A DNA stretch of 64,000 nucleotides. Origin: Echinarachnius parma. Taxonomy: Eukaryota; Echinodermata; Echinoidea; Clypeasteroida; Echinarachniidae. The notes under the pieces are model-generated. The model did no database searches, had not been told where the DNA came from, and saw only the letters and a program-made list of their open reading frames with translations. Within the stretch, counting starts at the first letter, position 1; every line of letters starts with the position of its first letter. The stretch spans positions 1 to 64,000 of the forward strand of contig JBAMJV010001286.1 in the NCBI GenBank assembly GCA_037951105.1, given 5' to 3'. The position numbers were made by a program, and so were the translations under genes. Shown here piece after piece: positions 25,767-38,460 of the stretch.

Positions 25767-25965
25767 AAGACCTCACATCTAAAGTTAAGATTAACACCAA
25801 CGACTGAAGAAAGAATATTAGCGCGACTACGATTTGCAACAGCTTTACAGCTGCCACTACTCGTGTGATTGTCTCTTGTTCACCAGTCGTTTGTTATGAT
25901 ATTCAGATAAAAATAATTGTCAAAAGGCTACTCTACAAACATTGATGAGATGTACCATCGGCTAT
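25767..25965. repeat. dispersed repeat, copy 1
   Basis: Shares AAGACCTCACATCTAAA, CTGCCACTACTCGTG, TCACCAGTCGTTTGTTATG and GTCAAAAGGCTA, in the same order, with 33734-33933. Confidence 0.65.
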
Positions 25966-25999
25966 AAACACAATTAAGTCATTCTTGTTTCACCTATTT

Positions 26000-27360
26000 T
26001 CCTTTGTTTAATTTTCAAGTGTAAACCTTTTTGATCGGAAAGTTACATGACTATTGTACTTGCGACACTGCGATACTATTAATAAATTATTGCATGATAA
26101 ACAATTGTATTTACATAATGTTTTGACAAGTAGAATTATATTTATTCTTGCAGATATACAGCATATCATATAATGCAATTTATACGCGTACTAATGAAAA
26201 ATACCTCCTTGTTATTGGATAGAAAAAGCGAGGGAATAAGCGGTCATGTGTATATTTTAACGTGTATATCACATGGCCGGACAATGTGGATTTGTATTAA
26301 TGCATTGCCTCATTAGTTTGTTGTGTCTATCTACGAAGCCTAATCCACATCCAGGAACCTTTGTTGGCGTTTCGCGCCATCTCATCTCGCACTAACTTCC
26401 GGTGTATAGTTTATATTACTAGGATATACATGTATAAGTTTATTCAATTTGTTTATTTAATTATTCGATATTTCGAAATTCCGTACGAAAATAGAAAATT
26501 AACTTGGTGTACCTATGTCGTATGCTAGTATGCTTCCCGGTGAGTTAAGAAGGTGCATACGATTATGCGAGTCTGAATTGTACATACCTTATGACAAGGG
26601 ATAATGATACTCAAAGCGTTTACAAACATTTCTATATTACTTATATTATATTACTCATGTCAATTTTATAATACAGTCAAATAAATCACTATCATGTGTT
26701 GTTAACTAGCTAGCATAATGAACCCCGTACCTTCGATCCTGATTCTGCTTCTATGGATAGTAGTGCAGCTCAGCGCTCGGGTGTGGAATGCAAGCGCTAC
26801 GCCAGGAAAATAGTCAGCCAGCTACCTCCCGGTATTACACTAATTTCTTTTTGCATTTTAAGTATAAAAAGGCAATAACGATAATAATTACCATAAACAT
26901 TTTATATCTGTGCAAAAGAGACAAACCTTACATCAATAAATATACAGAAAATAGTTTATCAAATTCAATGACATTATATTACTTCAAAACTTACCTAATT
27001 TCAATGTATGCGCAGACGCTATACATTCTTGAGGAGCATGTGGCGCCTTTAAGCGAGTTATCATAAAGATGCCACCAACAAATTGTGTGTATCATCTTCT
27101 CTTCATTTTCAACACATGACTCACGAAAATCGCTTCAAACGTTACAAAATAGGTTGGAAATCCGACAGTTACATTATTTAACAACATTGTTCACGACGAC
27201 GCGACAATCACACGGCAAAATGTCCGTTTTGTATGAAGACGAATGGAATTACATGTAAATACAATAGGCAGTCTGTCCAACCGTCCGTTCTTTGTTTGCA
27301 GAGAGTACATGTACATAGAGTTCTAAACTGGCGCACAGCAGGACGGGTTGAGAAGAGAGG
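26000..27360 (-). other. presumed P2X 3' UTR and 3' flank
   Basis: No AATAAA on the minus strand lies close to the stop. The nearest I see is around 26453 (TTTATT on plus). The mRNA end is undetermined. Confidence 0.3.
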
Positions 27361-27437
27361 TTAACTCATTGCCTGCCAGATATTGCAATTCCCATAGTAC
27401 ACGATAACCAAGTAGGTTCCAGTAGGCAATGGGTTAA
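27361..27437. mobile_element. 77 bp TTAA-bounded micro-MITE in the presumed P2X 3' UTR
   Basis: TTAA-CTCATTGCCTGCC and AGTAGGCAATGGG-TTAA give a 10 bp terminal inverted repeat (CYCATTGCCT). It lies 17 bases past the exon C stop codon, so it would be transcribed in the 3' UTR. Confidence 0.75.
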
Positions 27438-27453
27438 AACCACATGACCTCCA

Positions 27454-27645
27454 TCACAAATAGGTAGGATTGTTCGTATCGCGGCTGGACTCAAGACTAA
27501 TCTCCTCGTGGCCGAATAGAGGTTGGTTGCTGCCCGTTCGGTGGTTGATGTTGTTGGTGTTGTTGCTATTGTTGTCATTGTTGTTGCTGACTTGGGCGAT
27601 TGGAAGAGTGGTTACAAAAGCTCGCTCACACAGCTCTGCCACTTC
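27454..27645 (-). CDS. probable P2X terminal coding exon (Asn-rich cytoplasmic tail)
   Basis: This is a minus-strand open frame of 63 codons plus a TGA stop, preceded by a strong 3' splice site: a TTTCTATTTTCCTTCTTCT pyrimidine tract, then CAG at 27646-27648. The frame is open at phase 0, exactly what exon B delivers, so the join reads KTYE-EVAELCERAF. The vertebrate P2X4 tail intron lies at an equivalent place (VEDYE, then the last exon). Residues 21-34 are Asn-rich (NNNDNNSNNTNNIN) and the end is acidic and Ser-rich. P2X tails are poorly conserved, so there is no motif to confirm it; the assignment rests on splice signals, phase, strand and position. An alternative last exon elsewhere is possible. 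The GTTGTTATT-type repeat could also have made a chance frame, but the flanks are not repetitive. Confidence 0.6.
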   Translation of the reverse strand, partial: EVAELCERAFVTTLPIAQVSNNNDNNSNNTNNINHRTGSNQPLFGHEEISLESSRDTNNPTYL

Positions 27646-30600
27646 CTGTTATGTGCATCAATAGAAGAAGGAAAATAGAAATCACCTCAGAGTCAGTAAC
27701 GAATCACGTGATCACTTATTGATGTATTTAATTAACTAGTTATCCCTTTATGTATCTTTTACATTTATTATTAGTAATAAATTAATTAATTGATTTATTA
27801 AGACATACTTATACATGTATTAATGTATTCCTTCCTTCGAAGTCATATAGAACTGATCAATACTATGGCGCTCGTGATATGTATACAATTTTTTTAAAAA
27901 TCATACAATACATGCTTTAATGATATATATAAATATTTATTGTATGTTATCAAATAGAGTCAGATTAACAGGCACACACATTTGACACCAACATATATTT
28001 CTGTATTTGAAGAGCTCAGTTCCAAAGGCGCTAAATCCACTATGTCTTTCCATACAAATTGAGTTAACGATATATCTACATTTATAAGCTACGTAGCTAT
28101 CTAGGAATCCACATTTTACGACAAATTACTCACTCAAAATCAAAATATAGAAAGTTAAATTTTCATATTCCCATAGGCACGTGTACAAAATTGGGCAAAG
28201 AAACCTGTTTTCCTCGAAAGTTGAAAAAGTGGATATAGCGCCTTTTGGAAGAAAGCTCTTCATTTATTAAACTTAGGGTATTCAATTCAATATTTTGTCC
28301 GTCTTTTAAAAGTATTCATTAAAATCATTGAAGGATACTAACATTAGAATTTCACGTGAGCCATTTAACATGAACAATACAATTTAAAACGCCTTAGAAA
28401 GTATTTGATCGATTCTAATCTAAAAGCACACTGTTATTTCTACACTGCGAAAACTGCTAGTTTCCACTACAAACAAATAAGAAAAAGCGAACAAAGCTTG
28501 AGTTTCTACTTGACAACAACACATACCAGCAAAGCAGTAAAGGCAAGCGACACAGACAGTCAATACTTATTATAATTGCTTTTTTATTTCATTCTTCATC
28601 ATATTAAACAGACAGTGACGCAAAGTATTACAAGAAGCGTGTATTATAGTATTTTCATTCCGATAAAGCAACAAAGAGTACATGCTGTCAGCACATAAAG
28701 CAAACGAGAATCTAATTGGACCGATTCACTAACATGTAAATATTCAAATTTTCGCGCGTTCCTTGCCGGATGGCACGGGGACAAACTATTCAATAAACAT
28801 GTCCCTAATAAATAAACTCCATAATATGGTATGCATTAGGTTTGCATTGCTTGGCCAATCTCGGGCAAGCTTTCGGAGGCCGCAACTCAGTTCCAGTCTA
28901 AGTATGGTCAGGCTTGCGAAGCAACACAAAGTTCTCTTAGTCACCAACTATGTGGGCTAGCATTTAGTTAATCCTACTTAGCCCTATCATCGAAGTAGAA
29001 TTAGAAACGAAGCCAGTGCGGTTTTATGAATATGGGCCCAAGTTAACAGGAACAAACTTTGTTTAAAGGAAGTGTATATACAATTTGAATACCATTATGT
29101 TAGCGAACCAGTCCATTGTTAAGGCTTAATGAAGCTCTGGCCATATGCATAGGTACACAAGGCGGGGGCTTGGGGGCTGAGGGCTAAAACCCTGTGATTT
29201 AAAGAGCGATATTCGGTCAAACGTCATAAAGTGATATTCAGGAAAAATAACCTCAAATAATTAAAAATATTTTAGGGAGGAATTCCACTCATTTTTAGTA
29301 GGTAGGTTGTACAGTCCTTGGTTATGTATTTTGTTATCCATAATAATCGTCTCGTTTTAAATAATATAAATAGGTTGGTGCCCAGAGACTTGATTCCAAA
29401 TCTGTTTTACAATCTAGTCGTCTAGTTAACATTAATCTACGATTGTAAAACGATTGCCCTAATCTTGGCAGCCATAGGAAAATGTTCGTGAACTGTTTAT
29501 GATAACAAAATGATTCGCTCGAAAGCATGTCTGCTAAGATAATGTCTCTTAACTTGTTACGATTAAAACAAATACAGTTGGGCTTTTGCCCTGGCAACAG
29601 ATGGAATTGGCGAATGATAAAATTTATATATTATAATTATTATTATTAACATTTATTTCCAATGTATTCAGTATAAAATGCAGTTATAAGGAAGTTTATA
29701 ACATACGTAGTTTGATCCCTGATAACCCCAAAGAGATGTCCATGAAAATTACTATTACCGGAAACAACATAAATCGATACAAAATAATGTCATTTCCGCT
29801 GAGCATTTTGTCCAAACATTGTCTTGATTGGAAAGGTTATCGACGTTATTGACACGTACGGAACATATGAGGCAATCAATTTGAAGAACGCCGATAATTG
29901 AACACGGCATACGTATTATTTGATTACAATAATGAACTTGTAGAAATCCGATTTTGTTTGTTATGCTTGCCGAGGACGTGCTTAGAATTAACTTAGGTTT
30001 GAATAGTTAAAGGTCATGTGTCATGTGTTCTTACGGCATGAAATGGTTCTTTAGTTCTGTACCAGTAATATGTAAATAAACTCCACACCCCCTTACCACG
30101 TCACTGCCATCAACTGTCACCCTGTATTTAATAAAAACGGCTTTTACTTTTCTGGTAATTTAAGTTACATCACAATGTTTGAATTATCAATTAAACCACT
30201 TGACCACTTCCTTCACCCAAATACCGATGTGATTATTAGTTAATTTCTTCTCCTAAAAGACTTCTGCTGTCGAAGACGGAGCTATATATACTCTGGTCTT
30301 GGACGCTAATGAAATTTATTTTGACGATAATTGAACATAAACATCGCACTGCAATAGTTATACAAGTTCGATTGTTTTTGTTTGTTTGCTGACAACGTGT
30401 TTATAATTTTCCAACGCTTGAGTAGAGTTGCAAATGTCATGGGATCTAAAGACAAGAATTGGTTCCTTGCTATTATTTTGCTTATGTACCAGAATATGTA
30501 CAGACAAGGAACAGTCACAAAACAACCTTTACCATTTCACTAATTACCTTGCGTTTCCGAGTTATGCAAGATAGATAATTTAAATTAAATTTTTGGCGCA

Positions 30601-30972
30601 ATGTAAACGTGCGACGAATCTGAGATTTGTGATTTATAGGTCATGAGTTATATTTATATGATACAAAGAAAAACTCAAATGATCAGGTTAAATGAACAAT
30701 TCCAATATATTTCCATCTCAAATTACTTTGTACATCACGTTATTAATATTCGCATTAAAGTATTAGTGATAAAGATTTTATTTTCGAAATACCAATACCT
30801 TTCTTTTTTCCCCTCCAAATTATACTATATTCTAAATTTTGTTTCACTGTTAAACAATATATCAATGTTTTACTTACTATATAGCTCATATTTCAATATT
30901 AATTATCACAAAATGCATAGGGCCGAAGGCGGTATAAAGGATGTCTGGGCGACGGTCCACAATATAAGTTAA

Positions 30973-30976
<4 letters not shown>

Positions 30977-31004
<28 letters not shown>
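30977..31004 (+). repeat. poly-G tract (28 G)
   Basis: 28 consecutive G inside the B-C intron. As the gene is on the minus strand, the transcript carries poly-C here. Confidence 0.97.
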
Positions 31005-31088
31005 ACATAATTTGACCTCCATTTGCAGACATGTCATTTCGCTTGTCAGATAAAGATCCATTCAGGAGCGGGGAGGTAGAATAATGCA

Positions 31089-31168
31089 TTAATCCATTGC
31101 CTACGGGAACATGGCGGGTCCTGTATTAACGCTATGGGAGTTTCAACATATAGCAGGGAACAGGTTAA
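31089..31168. mobile_element. second micro-MITE, diverged
   Basis: TTAA-TCCATTGCCTACGGGAAC to AGCAGGGAACAGG-TTAA. It is related to the element at 27361 by the CCATTGCCTAC end; its inverted repeat is imperfect. Confidence 0.5.
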
Positions 31169-32621
31169 TTAGCAGCCCGAATCAAGTGGTACGTTACTCT
31201 AACATTAACATTGTACCTATGTAGTAATGTACTAAGTAGCTCGTTGTGGCGCCACGGGCAGGTCACGTGATAAGCGCGTGCATCTATCGCGGCGCCAAAT
31301 CAAAGTCAAACGCCGAGAAGGTCGACATACAATGCACAATCGATACTTGTGTGTGACGCAACGACAGACCCCGTCAAACATTATCATCGACCACATTCGG
31401 GTAAAGCCTTTACTATGTTCAGGAACTTGTTTTGATGAAACCTAAATTAATGATTCAGTTTGGTCGGATGAACTAATTGATTAAGTAACCCACATCTTCA
31501 AGAACATTTATTCGTTCAAACAATGGTTAAGAGAGGAATTAACTTATTTACTGGTAAATTTGCATTTGAATAATGGGTGACTAAATAAATTAATTTGTTT
31601 AGATATTACGAAGGCCTGCACATGTGATTTTTCTAAATATGACAATTGATATCCTATGATTATCTGTATGTCGATATAAGCTAATTCCTTAGTTAAGTAA
31701 TGCAGAAGTGATTTGTCTTTATTAAACATTTGATGAATGCAAGGACGATGTATTCACTGAATAATTTGCGACCCACCATGACTCGGACCTTTGAGGGCAG
31801 AAGGCGGGAAAGGGCGCGTGACATTGCAGATGTGAATTACAGAATGCCATTCCCTTTCAACCTAAATAGACCTTGCATTCGATCTTGCCTTGACAAGATT
31901 TTCTTGATAAAAATCTCGTTACTTTTGCATAAAAAGTACGTTAAGGCACATGTTTTTAGAATGTACTCGTTAATATCTATTCAAATATTTGGAGGTACAA
32001 TAAATTGTATTTATTCAACGACGTGGAAAAAAAATCATAAATATGATTCTAGATATTACATAATACGATGTCTCTACTTCGTTTTCTGGCCCGCCGAAAA
32101 GACAAAAAGACGAAAAGAAAAAAAAAAAAAAGTTTGTTCCTTTACCTATGCTAGAACCGAATTTCGTATCATATTTGATGATTAGATACCAAATTAAAGA
32201 TATCTGAATATTACATTTCTGTTGTAATAGCTTGTTATTGGAACTAATTTTGTTATATCGATCTCCAAATACACGACGCTATATATATATAGTTTATTGA
32301 GAGTATTTTATGATAACGTTATCTCTAAAGGAGGTTAGTTGGATATTACGTATGAGACCACCCTTTTTGTCTATATCCGAGAGACGCAAGATAGGTTGCG
32401 TTTGATTCTTAAATTCTAAAAACATAACACGGAAAGTAAGTCCCACTCTAAAAAAAACTTCTGATAATTTCTAAACCGAGACGTTTTTGAAAATTATTAT
32501 GTTTAAAAATGATTATCATTAAAAATGATTTACAGTTATTGCGTTCATTTTGTGTGGAAATCAGAGATATCAATCACTCAACGGCCGACTGAGCACAGCT
32601 CAAAGAAAAAATGACCCAATT

Positions 32622-32681
32622 TCAAAAGTCACAACTTGCGCATGCCTGTATACAGCATGCGCAAGTGCTCGTGACTTTTGA
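32622..32681. repeat. hairpin with 11+12 bp paired arms
   Basis: TCAAAAGTCAC and ACTTGCGCATGC pair with GCATGCGCAAGT and GTGACTTTTGA across a short loop. Four unpaired bases lie on one side. It is probably a remnant of a small foldback element. Confidence 0.85.
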
Positions 32682-33051
32682 TTCATTGTCGTGGAACAGC
32701 GCTTGTGGTTGCATACATGTATTATGGTTTGCGAAACAATGCTGCTTGAAAGACCATCCATTTTGAATTGTGTAATGGCACAGGCTGTTAAATTCATTAA
32801 ATGACACTGTGTTACAATATAAATAATTATTATTGTGATTTTTAGACAGCGCAATTTGAATTTTTTCAACACTGATAGTACTTCTGCGAATTCTGAAATA
32901 AGACAATTTGTCTTTAATTTGAGCTTACTGAACCATGAAGTAATGCATAGCTCTTATTTTTACACATAGTTTTCCTAACTACCATATCAATATTTTGGCG
33001 AGACGAAATCTTGAAACTATTCTTTGCAGAAATTATGAGCAGTTGTTTAGT

Positions 33052-33088
33052 GGGGGGGGGGGGGGGGAAGGGGTGGGGGGGGGGGGGA
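33052..33088 (+). repeat. interrupted poly-G tract
   Basis: 16 G, AAG, GGGT, then 13 G. Confidence 0.95.
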
Positions 33089-33733
33089 CTTACTTTTTAA
33101 TTAGGTTTATCATGGCGTTGCAGGTTCAAGTGCTACGGAGAACAAAGAGGCGGGGGTTTATTGGATGGCTGCCTAGATACAAAGTAATTCGTCGGGCGAG
33201 AGTGAGAAAGGCGTCAAGTTGATTTAGGGCTAAATGGAATGTTGCATACCATCGTGTAGGTCGGAGCCTTCTCTATGTGATGCTTTATTTGTAGGTAATG
33301 ACAATTTATAACTTTTGGGAATATTTATAAAAAATAAACTTGAGCTAAATTTTTTTTTACAAGGCTCTCTCTAACCGTAAACATGATTATCTCCGAGTTA
33401 CAAACATTGGCTGAGTATCCTCCTCTTTCCCTAGCGACAACCGTGTGTTATATTATAATCTTTAATATAATTTATATTAGACCAAAACGAGGACCATCAA
33501 GAGGGCATACATTCGGAAAGAGGATAAATTGCCCCCTCCCCATGGCTACACCACGCACTACATTGCAGAGTTGTCCGCACGGTGGGAAAAGGATGGAAGG
33601 GGTCATGCCAAAACATATTCATTTTCATGCATGTGGTGAACTTGACGTCGGTCCTTGTTTTAGTCATAATTATTAAATGGATGGCGAAACTAATTGCACA
33701 CTTGGCACATTCATGAGCTAAATAGTTCCTCTT

Positions 33734-33933
33734 CAAGATCTCACATCTGAATGTAATAAATGCACCGAGAGAGAGAGAAGCATTGCGCTTACCAGTGGCA
33801 GTCGCAGCATTGTACTACATAGGGCAGTCTGCCACTCGCGAGATAGTCTTTCTCTCACCAGCCGTTTATTACGTTAAGACGTGAGGCATTGTTAAAAGGC
33901 TATAGCATAAATGGCATCCAGCGTACTATGGCA
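33734..33933. repeat. dispersed repeat, copy 2
   Basis: Partner of 25767-25965. It contains AAGATCTCACATCTGAA, CTGCCACTCGCGAG, TCACCAGCCGTTTATTACG and GTTAAAAGGCTAT. Confidence 0.65.
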
Positions 33934-36785
33934 GCATTCGACAAACAAAATATAAAAGTTGCAGATACAATAACAAAGGGAAGTGCCAAATAAAACAAAG
34001 CAAGTGCAAGGGTTGGATGAACTATATGCATGGGTGCAAATCCCATTATGATTTCTTAAAGACAATTAAGTGAAAATAACTACCAGTCTTTGTACATCCA
34101 TTTCAGCTTATTACATTCAATCTACTGAAATTGAAACCCAATATTTGATCTGTCGAACGAAATTGAATGGGAATATGTATTTTGTTTTAATCAATGATGC
34201 ATTTAAATTGAAGGAGAGAAATACAGGGATATCGACAGTAGAATCGCTTTTACGTTATGTAGAGTAACGGTATAAAGACACTTTATATGTAGCTGATACA
34301 TCTTTTGTCTGAATAAATTTTCTGTTAGATACACAGAACCGTTTAAAACAGATTGTTCAAAATTAATTAATTGAACATGAATTAATATGTTCAGCAGAAA
34401 AATAGTTATAAAGGAAGTTTGTTATATTTGTATGGAATTTTTTCCCCCATAAGACTTTCCTAAACATGGTATACACAAAAGAAGCATTTAACACAATTCA
34501 GTCAATTGTGTACAGCGAAACGAAACTATTGCGTGCGAATAAGGTGCAACTATGTGTAAAAATATACATGCGCAAAACAGTGGAGAGGACTTTGCTATAA
34601 ACATAAAGGAGAATGTCTACAGAAACGATGGTGAAATGATGGTACGGAACAGAAAAGATAAAGTATTAGTTGGAGCGGTGGAGCTGTTAATGGTTCCCAT
34701 TTGCTTAATACTACGCACAATCTTCTTTTAAAGTTACTGAATCGTCATGTCAGATGGCCCTTCAAAGAGCTCATGGGATGTGCCATGTTGACGCGCACGC
34801 CGCGCTCTGTAGTTTATATACGCCTGCGAGTTGCGCGAGTAACGCGCACACGCATAATTTCAACTGGCTCTGACATGGCGCTGCCCGACTCGAGTTCCCG
34901 ATTCTGACGACACAATAACTTTAATGAAGAAGAAATGGAAAGCAATGGAACATAGCACGGCGATGGATGGAAGGACTCAATCCTCTAGCCACAAGACGTT
35001 TCTTTTTGCAAACATCAATTCTCCCGCCTATGATGGGGGCTTGAAGTGGGTTCAATGTGTACCTACATTACGATGTTAAATCGGTGGACTATCCGCCGTA
35101 CGTGTGTGTGTGTGTGTGAACCAAGCTACCTGCTTGCCAATCGAGAGGTTGGAGTGGGACCTTTTCTGTCCCCCGCCATCTTGCAAGGAACAAGCTATAC
35201 GGATGTGTAGAAAAGAACGAACGGCAGGCATGCAAAGCAGTGAAATAAATCATGACAACTTCGTCTCTAAACATTCAATCAAACGTCTCTTGATGATATG
35301 TAAATTATGAAAGGATGGAAGTGGAATATTTACACAATAATGACGTGATTTGTGGGATGGTAAATGAAGATTATTGCCGAGTAATTGTGAAGTGCGAAGG
35401 GACGAGCCAGCTTGCTTTTGCATCCATGGAAGACGTAGATATGACAGTGTGGCTTGCTTGGCATGTAGCTAGTCCCACATGTGCAACACCACGTTATCAC
35501 GTTGTAATGACCGTGATATTAGTCGTCCATCATGAACAATAGTTCAAAATAGGCCTAAATAAACACAAAGACAGTTGAACGGTGAATAAATAGATATATA
35601 CGCAGGCCTAAACAAACACACACAAAAAACAGTTGAACTGGTCATAAATATATTAATTCGCAAGTATGTCGGTTATGTATATTACAAGGAAAACCAACAA
35701 TATTAATAAAGTTTAAAACGAAGATTATAATTATATATACAATGAAAAGATAATGAAATTGCATTTACCAAAGAAGGAGATTATACAAATAATTATGTTG
35801 ATATCGTATTAATGAACAATTTCAAATTTCACACACGACCATACACTTTTAACTTGAAAATAATATTGACTTCATCCTTAAATCGACAGTTCGAACGCCC
35901 AAACGATATTCAATTACATACATAATGCACGAAATTCATAAAGATAATAATTTGGAATTGCTAACAAAACTTGTTCGTGGTAAATGAAGGAATTTCTTAC
36001 GAACGTGCGTAGTTACAATAATAATGATATCCAGGTTTGGAGATTTATACGATTATTTATATGGATAAAAATGAAATGGATCAAGATACGACGTAAAATT
36101 ACATTTGGGAATAAAATGTATTAAATAAGGGAACACACTAATTGTCCAAAAACCAAAATGGCTTGAATCATAAACGTGACTTTATACAACCTTGATCTAC
36201 GCATACCTTTGTTTCAATCATGAAACATATCTAATAAGGAACATGATTGTTTCAGAACTTACACAATTTTGCATACTAGGGACTGTACTTTGATCACCCC
36301 AATAAAATAATATTCGTAAATTGATCGTGAATAGTATAGTATAAAGTTGTAACTGACAACAATTACCTTTTTAAAATGGGCACAAAGTGGGGAATTCAAT
36401 GTGAATAAAGTAAACAAATAATACTATCAATTTAAAGCCAAATAACAGTCTTAGAATTACACTACATTTCAATAAAAGCTATCAAATAATAAATTTCGTT
36501 ATCGACGAAACAATACAATGATACAAAGCAATTAATCGCCCTCTCCACGTGTGCTGTTTGGATCATCAATTTGCTGTCAACGCACAGGCAATGTATGATT
36601 AAAGTAATATTTATATTGTCGGCATTAATAGCGAAACTTGGATATTTGAGAGGTGCCCCAATATTGTTGTTGAGCTTTAACGAATAATGACAGTTGAATA
36701 TAAACTTAAGTTCGAGATTACTTAAAGAAAAATAAGGCTGATACATATTATTTTGGGGTTTGATATGACAACAAAGCCGTCTTAC

Positions 36786-36902
36786 CTCATAGGTCTTCTG
36801 TCCACCCGTCTCGGTGCTCGTAACGTTCTGAAACTTTGCCTCCTTGTAATATTTCCTTTTCTTTAAGAGGTAAAGAACCACCACATCACACATCACCGTC
36901 GC
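36786..36902 (-). CDS. P2X purinoceptor, exon B (second half of TM2 and proximal C-tail)
   Basis: This is the next exon of the same P2X gene, 39 codons, phase 0 at both ends. It starts ATVMCDVVVLYLLKKRKYYK, directly comparable to vertebrate P2X4 ATVLCDIIVLYCMKKRLYYR. It therefore carries the end of the pore-lining helix with the conserved Asp (residue 6), the basic membrane-exit cluster KKRK (14-17), and the P2X surface-stabilising motif YxxxK (Tyr19 to Lys23). The acceptor is TGTAG at 36903-36907 after a short pyrimidine stretch, and the donor is GTAAGA at 36785-36780. Splicing from exon A gives LLSL-ATVMCD with no frame change, the same intron position as in vertebrate P2X genes. The intron between A and B is about 23.7 kb. 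A degenerate second copy of its 5' half lies 136 bases upstream in the gene. Confidence 0.95.
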
Positions 36903-36983
36903 CTACAGATGGGGATAAATAAATATATAACCAATCATCATAACAAAATTTGACTGCTATTATAAATTATGAATAACAATTAT

Positions 36984-37030
36984 AATATTTCATTTGATTT
37001 ACGAGGTAAAGAAACACTGCATCACGGCGT
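36984..37030 (-). pseudogene. degenerate partial copy of P2X exon B (B')
   Basis: Sequence 36983-37053 aligns with 36847-36923 at a constant 136-base offset, covering the acceptor-side intron and the 5' half of exon B. In the minus-strand frame it reads RRDAVFLYLVNQMKYY, against exon B CDVVVLYLLKKRKYY, followed after three more residues by a stop. An AG corresponding to the exon B acceptor is kept (37031-37032). About 8 bases are missing just inside the exon, so the frame relative to that AG is shifted: one base is left before the first full codon. There is no donor. It is probably a dead or dying exon. Confidence 0.65.
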
Positions 37031-38228
37031 CTTCAGATGAAGATGAATAAAATGCAATGAAAGATATAGTTTTGAGTCTTGATAAAGATATCTTCCATTA
37101 TTATACCATTCGGTGTTGTTCTTGAGATGCAGTGCCGTACCACAACGAGTAAATGTGCGCGGCTGTAAACTAACATACATATGTATACAAAATAGTTTCG
37201 AAACTCTATTATAGGATGAAACATAATGATGACACATAGAGACTAGGTGAAGGCAGAATTGAGATTTACGTTAGTTTCAGAGGTAACAATATACGAGTTT
37301 TAATGTTTAATCGACACTATTGTTTATGTGAATTCTGTTTTTGGTTGTTCATTTTATGTTTTATGTTTCAGGGAAACTATTTGGTTAGTCTTTTCATCTT
37401 CAACCCCATTTCTGAGTTATCTATTAGAAAGAAATCGAGGTTTTGAGGACACCATCAGACAGCATGTTACATGTGTGTGGTGAAGTGGTCGGTAACCCAA
37501 CACATGGGCTACACGTATCTGATTTGACTACAGGCGATTTGCGATAAGATTTCACTAAGTTGTCTAGAGCCAAGATTGTGCCTTCAGTTAAACGGGACTT
37601 AAATCAGGCCAAGCTGATTTAAGGTAAACATTTAAAACCATTATCAACACACTTGGTTGATTGTTTTATGTGGAACAGGTAATTGGCTCAAACCCCTCTC
37701 CCCGCCCCAATCATTCAAAGAGAGTTTATAAACGTCTGATGGACGAGATTATGACATCGAATATTAATGCCGTTTTGATATGTATTCCCTTATACTCACT
37801 TAATATACAGTACAAAAAAACCTACTGAATTACAAGATATTGTAATCTTTGCTGTAAAATCGCGATACGTATTGTTTATAAACACATTCATACATTTAAT
37901 CTACATGCATTTTCTCACTTTTGACAAAGTTCCTCCTTAACCTACTAAATCACCTTACAGGTACATTCATTGAATATACACATGTCCCCCAACAATTTAA
38001 TGAAGTAGTAGAACACAACGGGTAAACAAATAGACTATGCCCCCTATGTGCTTCCCGTCCTGTACTCTTAGTACGGCACTCCATGTCACGTGGTACATAT
38101 ATCGCTTTTATTGACACTGTCACTCTGACCCATTATTGAAGAAGTTCTGAAACATTGATTGATTATCACTCGAATATCTATAAAAAGGAAATGTAAATTA
38201 AACGTTGGAAAATACGAATTTGAAGCGT

Positions 38229-38460
38229 TCTTCTTCTTCTTTTTATTTTTCGTCTTCTTCATCCTCTTCTTCTTCTTCTTCTTCTTCTTCTTCTTCTTCT
38301 TCTTCTTCTTCTTCTTCTTCTTCTTCTTCTTCTTCTTCTTCTTCTTCTTCTTCTTCTTCTTCTTCTTCTTCTTCTACTTCCTCTTCTTCCTTTTCTCCCC
38401 CTCCCCCTCCTCCTCCCCCACCTGCTCCTCATTACCCTCTTTCTCCTAGTTCCCCTCGTG
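38229..38460 (+). repeat. (TTC)n polypyrimidine tract
   Basis: A nearly pure TTC run of about 110 bases (from ~38262) inside a longer CT-only stretch that ends in CCCCCTCC-type sequence. It is a long homopurine-homopyrimidine segment able to form triplex (H-DNA). Confidence 0.97.

Larger units (their letters stand above)
27646..36785 (-). other. probable P2X intron between exons B and C
   Basis: This 9.1 kb stretch has a GTAAGA donor and a strong pyrimidine tract plus CAG acceptor. It holds a small TTAA-bounded MITE near 31.1 kb, a 28-base poly-G, poly-G/hAT-like remnants at 33.0-33.6 kb, a perfect-arm hairpin at 32.6 kb, a dispersed repeat at 33.7 kb and a CpG-rich patch at 34.75-34.9 kb. 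The remainder is unique AT-rich DNA. Confidence 0.55.

Noticed and set aside
26297..26400. CLSTKPNPHPG-like peptide resembling LINE or 2A NPGP motifs
   Set aside because: The match is only a few residues, with no reverse transcriptase or endonuclease frame following.
31730..32185. 151-codon plus-strand frame
   Set aside because: Composition equals the surrounding AT-rich DNA, it ends in an A-rich run giving Lys repeats, and no family is recognisable.
34740..34910. CpG-rich patch (ACGCGCACGCCGCGCTC) as a promoter
   Set aside because: It is short and isolated inside the B-C intron, with no following first-exon-like sequence on either strand.
36462..36896. 144-codon minus-strand frame containing exon B
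   Set aside because: Only the 39 codons of exon B up to the GTAAGA donor are P2X. The extension past the donor is intron read-through.
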